The notes under the pieces: generated by a model
Databases searched by the model: none
Told to the model about the DNA's origin: nothing
The model's input: the letters and a program-made list of their open reading frames with translations, nothing else
Origin: DATKJS01 sp964551995
Lineage (GTDB): Bacteria > Acidobacteriota > Aminicenantia > Aminicenantales > Saccharicenantaceae
Length of the DNA: 64,000 nucleotides
Assembly (NCBI GenBank): GCA_964551995.1
Contig: CAZKFD010000005.1
Span: 62,001 to 126,000, forward strand
Direction of reading: 5' to 3'
Position numbers and translations under genes: made by a program
In this document: one piece after another, positions 58,157 through 64,000 of the stretch
Layout: each line of letters begins with the position of its first letter
How positions within the stretch are numbered: the first letter of the stretch is position 1

Positions 58157-59325
58157 TCGGGTCTCTCTTCCACGGCGTCTGGCCCTTCATGAAGAAGGAG
58201 CTCCGCCAGATCCGGAGGGACACCCGGTCGCTCATTTTCATGATCTTCATCCCCGGCTTCATGCTCTTCATGTTCGGCTACGCGCTGAATTTCGACGTCA
58301 AGCACATCCCTCTCGCGGTCGTCGACCAGGACGGGAGCCGCGCCAGCCGCGATCTCATCGACAAGTTCCGGACGACCGAATATTTCGACCTCAAGGCCGT
58401 TCTGCCGAAGACCTCCGGGATCGACCCGCTCATGGGCCGGGAGCGCATCCGCGCCGCGCTCGTCATTCCCGTCAGGTTCTCCGAGGACCTGCTGGCTGGG
58501 CGGAGCCCCGCGGTCCAGTTCATCGTGGACGGTTCGAACGCCATGAGCGGCGAGACGGCCGCCGGCTACGCCGGCGCCATTCTCCAGAGTTATTCGACGA
58601 ACATCACGCTCGCCTCCCTCGAGAGCCGCGGCGTCGCGGCCGGGGAGGTGCCGTTTGACGCCCAAATCCGGGTTTGGTACAACCCTGAGCTCCGGAGCGC
58701 CAAGTTCCTCGTCCCCGGCCTCATGGCCTTCATTCTCATGGTCATTCTCACGGTTTCGACGGCCTTCTCGGTCGTGCGCGAGAAGGAAAAGGGAACGATG
58801 GAGCAGATCATGGTCTCTCCCGCCCGGCCCGCGCATCTCATCTTGGGCAAACTCCTGCCTTATGTCCTGATCTCCCTCGTCGCGGCCCACCTCGTCCTCG
58901 GCCTCGGCTGGCTCTTGTTCGGCGTGGATATCAAGGGGAGCTACCTCCTGCTCCTCATGACCATCGTCCTGTTTCTCTTTTGCGGGCTGGGCCAGGGAAT
59001 CCTGATTTCCGCCCTCACCCAGACCCAGCAGGTGGCTTTCCTCATCTCGGTCTTCACGACCTTCCTGCCCACGTTCATCCTCTCGGGCTTCGCTTTTCCG
59101 ATCAGCAACATGCCGGCCTTTGTCCAGGGCGTCACCTACCTCGTGCCGGCCCGCTATTTCCTCGTCGCCCTCCGGGCCATCATCCTGAAGGGAGCGGGCT
59201 TCCGAGCCTTCTGGGACCAGACCCTGTTCCTGTCGGGGTTCACGGTCCTGGCGCTGGGGATCAGCATGTGGAGCCTCCGGCGGCGCGGGGTACGCGGGGG
59301 CGGCAAGAACAGGAGGACCGCATGA
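58153..59325 (+). CDS. ABC-2 permease 1 (YbhS-like)
   Basis: 390 residues. TM1 near 27-47 (F-M-I-F-I-P-G-F-M-L-F-M-F-G-Y), a periplasmic domain of about 140 residues opening with F-D-V-K-H-I-P-L-A-V-V-D-Q-D and closing W-Y-N-P-E-L-R-S, then five TM segments from about 190. E-K-E-K-G-T-M-E-Q-I-M-V-S-P is the conserved ABC-2 coupling region. Coupled by ATGA overlaps on both sides. Confidence 0.92.
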   Translation: MIGSLFHGVWPFMKKELRQIRRDTRSLIFMIFIPGFMLFMFGYALNFDVKHIPLAVVDQDGSRASRDLIDKFRTTEYFDLKAVLPKTSGIDPLMGRERIRAALVIPVRFSEDLLAGRSPAVQFIVDGSNAMSGETAAGYAGAILQSYSTNITLASLESRGVAAGEVPFDAQIRVWYNPELRSAKFLVPGLMAFILMVILTVSTAFSVVREKEKGTMEQIMVSPARPAHLILGKLLPYVLISLVAAHLVLGLGWLLFGVDIKGSYLLLLMTIVLFLFCGLGQGILISALTQTQQVAFLISVFTTFLPTFILSGFAFPISNMPAFVQGVTYLVPARYFLVALRAIILKGAGFRAFWDQTLFLSGFTVLALGISMWSLRRRGVRGGGKNRRTA

Positions 59326-60449
59326 GGGCCGTTCTGGTCATTCTCTGGAAGGAGTTCATCCAGCTCCGGCGCGACCCGCGCCTCCTGCCGGTGATCTTCA
59401 TCTCGCCCGTCATCCAGCTGCTCCTCCTGGGGTACGCCGCGAACCTCGATGTCAAGAACATCCCTTCGGTCATCTGCGACTTGGACCGTTCGGCGGCCAG
59501 CCGCGACCTCATCGACCGGTTCGTCAACTCGGGGTACTTCACCGTCAAAGCGCGGCTGGACCGGATGGACGTGATTGACGGCTACCTCGATAACGGCGCG
59601 GCCTCCATGGCCTTTATCATCCCCTGGGGTTTCGGGGACAAGAGGGCCGGGCTCAAGGACGCCTCGGTCATGATCATCGCTGACGGGTCGGAAAGCCAGT
59701 CTGCGACAATCGGCGTCAATTACGCGGTGATGATCCTCAATGATTATGCTCAGGGGATTATCCTGAGGGCCTTCGAGAGGCGGACGAGCCGGGGAATCCG
59801 GCCGGTCGTCGTCAGTCCCCACGTCCGGGTCTGGTACAACCCCGCACTCAGCAGCCGGAACTTCATGGTGCCCGGCGTCCTCGGCCTCATCCTGATGATC
59901 GTGACGACGTCGCTCGCCTCCATCGGCATCGTCCGCGAAAAGGAGACGGGGACCATGGAACAGCTCATCGTGACCCCGATTCGGCCCTACCAGCTCGTCC
60001 TCGGCAAGCTGGCACCGTTCGTCCTCATCGGGCTCGTCGATGCGATGTTCGTTGTCGCCGTCGCCAAGTGGTGGTTCCTCGTCCCCCTCCGGGGGAACGT
60101 GCTCCTGCTTTTCGCCCTGTCCCTGGCCTTCATGCTCAACACCCTGGGCATCGGACTTTTCGTCTCGACCATCTCGAGAAACCAGCAACAGGCCATGCTC
60201 ACGTCATTGTTCTTTATCCTGCCCATGATCCTTCTCAGCGGTTTTGTCTTTCCGATCGAGAACATGCCGAAGTTCTTCCAGTACGTCACCCTGATCGTCC
60301 CCATCCGCTATTTCTTCGTCATCATCCGCGGCCTCATGCTCAGAGGCTCGGGGTGGCGGGAGCTGTGGGACCAGGCCACGGCGCTCCTCATTTTGGGGGC
60401 CGTCCTCTTCGGCCTGAGCGTCGCCCGCTTCCACAAGAAGCTCGATTAG
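59322..60449 (+). CDS. ABC-2 permease 2 (YbhR-like)
   Basis: 375 residues, same architecture as its neighbour and clearly its paralogue: L-D-V-K-N-I-P-S-V-I-C-D-L-D after TM1, V-W-Y-N-P-A-L-S-S-R-N-F-M-V-P-G before the TM bundle, E-K-E-T-G-T-M-E-Q-L-I-V-T-P coupling motif. The two permeases should form the membrane heterodimer under the two ATPases. Last gene of the operon; it converges with queA 23 bp away. Confidence 0.92.
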   Translation: MRAVLVILWKEFIQLRRDPRLLPVIFISPVIQLLLLGYAANLDVKNIPSVICDLDRSAASRDLIDRFVNSGYFTVKARLDRMDVIDGYLDNGAASMAFIIPWGFGDKRAGLKDASVMIIADGSESQSATIGVNYAVMILNDYAQGIILRAFERRTSRGIRPVVVSPHVRVWYNPALSSRNFMVPGVLGLILMIVTTSLASIGIVREKETGTMEQLIVTPIRPYQLVLGKLAPFVLIGLVDAMFVVAVAKWWFLVPLRGNVLLLFALSLAFMLNTLGIGLFVSTISRNQQQAMLTSLFFILPMILLSGFVFPIENMPKFFQYVTLIVPIRYFFVIIRGLMLRGSGWRELWDQATALLILGAVLFGLSVARFHKKLD

Positions 60450-60472
60450 AGGGCGCGGACACCCTGCGCTCG

Positions 60473-61579
60473 CTAAAGGATCAGCATGCAGTCGCCGTAG
60501 GAAAAAAAGCGGTAGCGCTCCCGGACCGCTTCCCGGTAGGCCTCCAGGAGGAGCTCCCGGCCCGCGAAGGCCGAGGCGAGCATCAGGAGGGTGGATTTCG
60601 GGAGATGAAAATTCGTCAGGAGCCGGTCGATGACGCGGAACTCGAACCCCGGATAGATGAAAAGGGAAGTCGCGCGCCGGCCGGAGCGCACCGCTCCGTC
60701 GCGCCAGGCGCTTTCAAGGGCTCGGATGACCGTCGTCCCGACGGCCGCGACGGGCCGCCGCCCGGCTTTCGCGACATTGATCCGCCGGGCCGCCGCCGGC
60801 GGCACGGAGTACCATTCCTCAAGCATCCTGTGATCCGTGACGATCTCCGCCCGGACGGGCTGGAAGGTCGCCAAGCCGACGTCGAGGGTGACCTTCGTGA
60901 TTCCGGCCCCGGCGCGCTCGAGCCCGGCCAGTGTCTCTTGTGTAAAGTGGAGCCCGGCCGTCGGCGCAGCCACCACGCCGTCTTTCCTGGCGAAAATGGT
61001 CTGGTATCGCTCGAGATCCCCGGCGCGGAGGCTCTGATCCTGTCGTCGCCTCTTGATGTAGGGCGGCAGTGGGGCATAGCCGATCGATTCGAGGTGCGAG
61101 CGGACGTCGGGCCGGCCGAAGCGGAGGACACGCCGTCCTTCGGGCCCTGCCTCCTCGACTGACGCCTCCCATCCCCGGCCGAAGCTCGCCCGGTCGCCCC
61201 GGTGGAGCTTCCGGGCGGGGCGGCACAGGACCTCCCAGGCTCCCGGCTCGATCTCGCGCACGAACAGGAACTCGATCTTCGCCCCGCCGCGCTCCCCCCA
61301 GGCCCTGGCCGGGATGACCCTGGCGTCGTTCAGGACGAGAAGGTCTCCGGCCGAGAAAAATTCCGGGAGCTCCCGGAATCTCCGGTGGCTCGTCCGTCCG
61401 GTCCGCCGCTCGACGACCATCATCCGTGAGTCGTCACGGCGGGGGAGGGGACGCTGGGCGACGAGTTCGGGCGGGAGGTCGTAATCGAAGTCCGCGACCT
61501 TCAGCGGGGGGCCGGCCGCGCCGCGTCCGGGCGCGGGGGGCCGGCACTCCGCCTCACCGGTCTTCATCGGAATCGTCAT
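60473..61579 (-). CDS. queA: S-adenosylmethionine:tRNA ribosyltransferase-isomerase
   Basis: Transfers and rearranges the ribosyl part of SAM onto preQ1 at tRNA position 34, giving epoxyqueuosine. 368 residues. F-D-Y-D-L-P-P-E-L-V-A-Q-R-P near 30, V-L-N-D-A-R-V-I-P-A-R, A-A-P-T-A-G-L-H-F-T near 215, and the closing F-H-L-P-K-S-T-L-L-M-L-A-S-A-F-A-G. The usual start motif (K-V-A-D-F-D-Y) is preceded by about 26 Pro/Gly-rich residues, so an in-frame start at 61567 or an extension are both possible. Confidence 0.94.
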   Translation of the reverse strand: MTIPMKTGEAECRPPAPGRGAAGPPLKVADFDYDLPPELVAQRPLPRRDDSRMMVVERRTGRTSHRRFRELPEFFSAGDLLVLNDARVIPARAWGERGGAKIEFLFVREIEPGAWEVLCRPARKLHRGDRASFGRGWEASVEEAGPEGRRVLRFGRPDVRSHLESIGYAPLPPYIKRRRQDQSLRAGDLERYQTIFARKDGVVAAPTAGLHFTQETLAGLERAGAGITKVTLDVGLATFQPVRAEIVTDHRMLEEWYSVPPAAARRINVAKAGRRPVAAVGTTVIRALESAWRDGAVRSGRRATSLFIYPGFEFRVIDRLLTNFHLPKSTLLMLASAFAGRELLLEAYREAVRERYRFFSYGDCMLIL

Positions 61580-61612
61580 CTCGGGGCTCGGGAGATCGGG
61601 GCTCTGGTCCCC

Positions 61613-62680
61613 TCAGTCCTTGAAGAGCTTCTTCTGGGCTCCTGCGGGCGGCTTTCCGCGGGGCCTTCCGGCGCCCCGGCTGCGGGCCGTGTCGTACTCA
61701 TAGCCGAGGTGGGCGTAGGCCCGCGGGGTGATGACCCGGCCGCGGATGGTCCGATCCAGAAAGCCGATGCGCATGAGGAAGGGCTCGTAGATCGACTCGA
61801 TCGTGTCCTTCTCCTCGTCGATGGCGGCGGCGATCGTGGCGATCCCGACGGGCCCGCCGCCGAAGCTCTCGATGATGGTCGAGAGGATCTTGCGGTCGAC
61901 GTCGTCCAGGCCGAGCGCATCGACCTCCATCATGTCCAGGGCCTTGCGGGCCTCTCCGGCCGTGATGACGCCGTCACCCTTGACGTCCACGTAGTCGCGG
62001 ACGCGCCGCAGCAGCCGGTTGGCGACGCGCGGCGTGCCCCGCGACCGGAGGGCGATCTCGCCGGCCCCCGCGTCGTCGATGCGGACCTTGAGGATCCCGG
62101 CCGACCTTTGAATGACCTTCTTCAGGTCGTCGTCCCGGTAGTAGTCCAGTCGGTGGATGATGCCAAACCGTCCCCGGAGCGGGGCCGTGATCCGGCCCGC
62201 CCGGGTCGTAGCCCCGATCAGCGTGAATTTCTTGAGCTTGAGCTTGTGGCTGCGGGCGCCGGGGCCTTGGCCGATGACGATGTCCAAGCAGAAGTCCTCC
62301 ATGGCCGAATAGAGGATTTCCTCGACTGAGGGCTGCAGGCGGTGGATCTCGTCGATGAACAGGATCTCCTGGGCCTGCATGTTCGTCAGGATGGCCGAAA
62401 GGTCGCCCGTCCGCTCGATGACAGGGCCGGCGGTGGGCTTGATGGGCACGCCCATCTCCTTAGCGATCAGGTAGGCGAGGCTGGTCTTGCCGAGGCCCGG
62501 GGGGCCGTAGAGAAGAACGTGGTCGAGTTGCTCGCCGCGCTTCTTGGCCGCCCCGATGAAGACCCGGAGGTTGGCCTTGATGTTCTCCTGGCCGACGAAC
62601 TCGTCGAACGTTCTCGGCCGGAGGCTGTCCTCGAAAAGGACGTCCTCCCTCGTCCGGATGGGGCTGAGGATCGCGGGCAT
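61613..62680 (-). CDS. ruvB: Holliday junction branch-migration ATPase RuvB
   Basis: AAA+ motor driving Holliday junction migration with RuvA. 355 residues. L-R-P-x2-F-D-E-F-V-G-Q near 21-31, Walker A G-P-P-G-L-G-K-T near 60, Walker B F-I-D-E-I-H-R-L, sensor 1 region G-A-T-T-R-A-G, arginine finger segment R-F-G-I, and the winged-helix domain with T-P-R-A-Y-A-H-L-G. A gap of about 100 bp separates it from ruvA, with a possible promoter. Confidence 0.97.
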   Translation of the reverse strand: MPAILSPIRTREDVLFEDSLRPRTFDEFVGQENIKANLRVFIGAAKKRGEQLDHVLLYGPPGLGKTSLAYLIAKEMGVPIKPTAGPVIERTGDLSAILTNMQAQEILFIDEIHRLQPSVEEILYSAMEDFCLDIVIGQGPGARSHKLKLKKFTLIGATTRAGRITAPLRGRFGIIHRLDYYRDDDLKKVIQRSAGILKVRIDDAGAGEIALRSRGTPRVANRLLRRVRDYVDVKGDGVITAGEARKALDMMEVDALGLDDVDRKILSTIIESFGGGPVGIATIAAAIDEEKDTIESIYEPFLMRIGFLDRTIRGRVITPRAYAHLGYEYDTARSRGAGRPRGKPPAGAQKKLFKD

Positions 62681-62704
62681 CGGAGCTCTTCTCTATCTCA
62701 TTGA

Positions 62705-62733
62705 TATTGTACTCAAGAAGGTCCGGAAAACAA
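62705..62733 (-). promoter_or_regulatory. Possible promoter before ruvB
   Basis: TTGTTT, 17 bp, TACAAT on the minus strand, 24 bp upstream of the ruvB ATG, in the only A/T-rich part of the ruvA-ruvB gap. Confidence 0.4.
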
Positions 62734-62783
62734 CTGGGAACGTCGAGAGGGATGGCCGCGTCCGGCGAGCCTCCGGGCCGTCA

Positions 62784-63371
62784 TCAGAGTTTCGCCAGGC
62801 GCCTGAGGCAGTCCCGGAGCAGCTTTTCGAACCCGGAGTCCGCCTTCAGGGCGGCCACGGCCTGGTCGACGGCCCGCTCGACCTCCTTCCGCCGGAAGCC
62901 CATGTTGAGGAGGGCGGATACGAGGTCCTCTTTCTCCGGCGAGCCCTTGACGGCCAGGAGCTTCTCCTTCTCCTCGAGCTTTTCCTGGAGCTCCATCGTG
63001 ATCCGGAGAGCAGTCTTCTTTCCGATGCCGGGCACGAGCGAAAGGCGCGCGAGGTCGCTTTTGCGAATGGCCTCCTCGAGGTCTCCCGGCTCGATGCCGG
63101 AGAGGATGTTCATCGCGAGCTTGGGTCCGATCCCCGAGACCCCGATGAGCTTCAGGAACATGTCCTTCTCTTCCCGGGCGGCGAAGCCGAAAAGCTGCAC
63201 GGAGTCGTCCGTGAGGTGCGTGAGGATGTAGAGCTCCGCGGGTTCACCGACCGCGCCGAGCCTGAAAAAGGTTGACAGGGAGATCAAGGCCCGGTATCCC
63301 ACCCCTCCCGTGTCGATGACGGCCTCGCCGGGGGCCTTGGCGATGAGGATTCCCTTGAGATAGGCGATCAT
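62784..63371 (-). CDS. ruvA: Holliday junction DNA-binding protein RuvA
   Basis: Tetrameric junction binder that loads RuvB. 195 residues: OB domain (M-I-A-Y-L-K-G-I-L-I-A-K), H-L-T-D-D-S-V-Q-L-F-G-F, tandem helix-hairpin-helix motifs L-I-G-V-S-G-I-G-P-K-L-A and L-V-P-G-I-G-K-K-T-A, and the flexible-linker domain III that contacts RuvB. ATGA overlap with ruvC. Confidence 0.96.
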   Translation of the reverse strand: MIAYLKGILIAKAPGEAVIDTGGVGYRALISLSTFFRLGAVGEPAELYILTHLTDDSVQLFGFAAREEKDMFLKLIGVSGIGPKLAMNILSGIEPGDLEEAIRKSDLARLSLVPGIGKKTALRITMELQEKLEEKEKLLAVKGSPEKEDLVSALLNMGFRRKEVERAVDQAVAALKADSGFEKLLRDCLRRLAKL

Positions 63372-63871
63372 CGGGGCAGAAACCCTTCCTGTCTGAGCCG
63401 AGAGAGCCGGGTGTTGAGGTGACAGATGGCCGCGGCCAGGGCATCCGAGGCGTCCAGGGGGATACTGTCGTCTGCGAGGCCGAGAAGCTCCCGGACCATG
63501 GCCAGGACCTGCGCCTTGTCGGCCTGGCCGTAGCCCGTGACAGCTTTCTTGATCTCGAGCGCCGAGTATTCGAAAAAGCCGCAGCTCGTCCCGGCTATGG
63601 CCACGAGGACGGCCCCTCTGACTTGGCCGAGGAGGAGGGCGGTTTTCACATTCCGGGCGTAGAATGGGTTCTCGATGGACGCCTCGTCCGGCTCATACGA
63701 ACGGATGAGCTTTTCGACCTCCTCGCGGATCTCGTTGAGTTTCCGGTGAAAAGGGGATCGGGCCGTGGTCCGGATGACCCCGAACGCGAGGGGCCGGGTG
63801 CGGTCGCCGTCCCCCTCGATGATGCCGAATCCCGTGGACTGGAGACTGGGATCGATCCCGAGGACCCTCAT
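63368..63871 (-). CDS. ruvC: Holliday junction resolvase RuvC
   Basis: Metal-dependent endonuclease cutting Holliday junctions. 167 residues from the M-R-V-L-G-I-D-P-S start (an in-frame extension of 31 codons upstream runs into yebC and is rejected). Catalytic acidic residues: Asp7 in G-I-D-P, Glu in S-I-E-N-P-F-Y near 67, and the D-A-S-D-A-L-A-A-A-I-C-H pair near 138-141, with a final His. Confidence 0.95.
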   Translation of the reverse strand: MRVLGIDPSLQSTGFGIIEGDGDRTRPLAFGVIRTTARSPFHRKLNEIREEVEKLIRSYEPDEASIENPFYARNVKTALLLGQVRGAVLVAIAGTSCGFFEYSALEIKKAVTGYGQADKAQVLAMVRELLGLADDSIPLDASDALAAAICHLNTRLSRLRQEGFLPR

Positions 63872-63887
63872 GGACCTGGACAGGCCG

Positions 63888-64000
63888 TCAGCCGGCTTGG
63901 GAGAAGCTGGCGATTTCCTCTTCCGAGATGTCGAAGTTGGACGAGACGTTCTGGACATCGTCATGGTCCTCGAGCTCCTCCAGCAACCGCAGGACCTGCT
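63888..64000 (-). CDS. YebC/PmpR family protein, C-terminal fragment cut by window end
   Basis: The 36 codons present read Q-V-L-R-L-L-E-E-L-E-D-H-D-D-V-Q-N-V-S-S-N-F-D-I-S and then E-E-E-I-A-S-F-S-Q-A-G before the stop. L-x-E-L-E-D-x-D-D-V-Q-N-V-x-S-N-F-D is the diagnostic end of YebC proteins (transcriptional regulators, some now implicated in translation). yebC immediately before ruvC is the common order, supporting the call despite the short length. Confidence 0.88.
   Translation of the reverse strand, partial: QVLRLLEELEDHDDVQNVSSNFDISEEEIASFSQAG

Noticed and set aside
63872..63964. ruvC extended by 31 codons to an upstream ATG
   Set aside because: The extension overlaps the yebC 3' end, is Ser/Arg/Pro rich and precedes the invariant M-R-V-L-G-I-D-P start.
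1..64000. CRISPR arrays, tRNA or rRNA genes, transposases, phage genes, toxin-antitoxin pairs
   Set aside because: I looked for repeated spacers, cloverleaf ends and typical protein motifs and saw none; short RNA genes could still be missed without a covariance search.

Overview
The window is a gene-dense, high-G+C stretch (roughly two-thirds G+C in most genes) from a Gram-negative-type (diderm) bacterium: it encodes lipoproteins, a beta-barrel outer-membrane protein, two TolC-type channels, RND and ABC tripartite pumps and LysM/NlpC wall enzymes. The non-canonical EF-Tu switch I, the secreted full-length tricorn-protease homologue, the GtaA-type glycoside-hydrolase-like/glutaminase protein and the Tat-exported GH109-type protein together suggest a deep-branching lineage near Acidobacteriota / Candidatus Aminicenantota. 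That placement is inference; no rRNA gene is present to test it. Promoters conform well to the ordinary sigma-70 pattern (TTGAC[A/T], 17-18 bp, TA-rich -10) and Shine-Dalgarno sites are GGAGG-like.

Region 1 (1-18.5 kb) is one uninterrupted translation locus on the + strand: fusA (5' end cut off), tuf, then the merged S10, spc and alpha operons (rpsJ to rplQ) with secY, adk, map, infA, rpmJ and rpoA. Spacing is minimal and many genes overlap by 1-8 bp. A GC hairpin with a T-run follows rplQ.

Region 2 (18.5-30 kb) is mixed housekeeping and envelope genes: a secreted NlpC/P60 endopeptidase, a promoter-bearing but internally deleted dipeptide-epimerase remnant, an MltD-like lytic transglycosylase, galE, a CCA-adding enzyme, a papain-like C1 peptidase, a secreted LEA-2 protein, an outer-membrane barrel and tsaC (threonylcarbamoyl-AMP synthase).

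Region 3 (28-36 kb) has two divergent operons: leftward cobB-type sirtuin, larC, folE, metG; rightward MTA phosphorylase, PfkB kinase, tryptophanase. The tryptophanase operon is followed by a 281-bp element bounded by 10-bp inverted repeats that fills the gap to the next, convergent gene.

Region 4 (36-43 kb) encodes exported proteins: a toast-rack lipoprotein, an 1110-residue tricorn protease homologue and a GtaA-family protein.

Region 5 (43-60.5 kb) is a transport island. A leftward operon (TetR, lipoprotein adaptor, RND pump, TolC) faces a GH109-type oxidoreductase-fold glycosidase; then come a two-gene ABC-2 exporter and a seven-gene operon (TetR, adaptor, ABC ATPase, TolC, second ABC ATPase, two ABC-2 permeases) that encodes a whole YbhGFSR-like tripartite exporter. 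The two ATPases have complementary motif defects, predicting a heterodimer with one working site.

Region 6 (60.5-64 kb) is the leftward yebC-ruvC-ruvA-ruvB-queA cluster, with yebC cut by the window end.

No tRNA, rRNA, CRISPR array, transposase or phage gene was recognised. The longest gene-free gaps are 36045-36336 (the inverted-repeat element) and 40550-40818 (a divergent promoter region); neither exceeds 300 bases.
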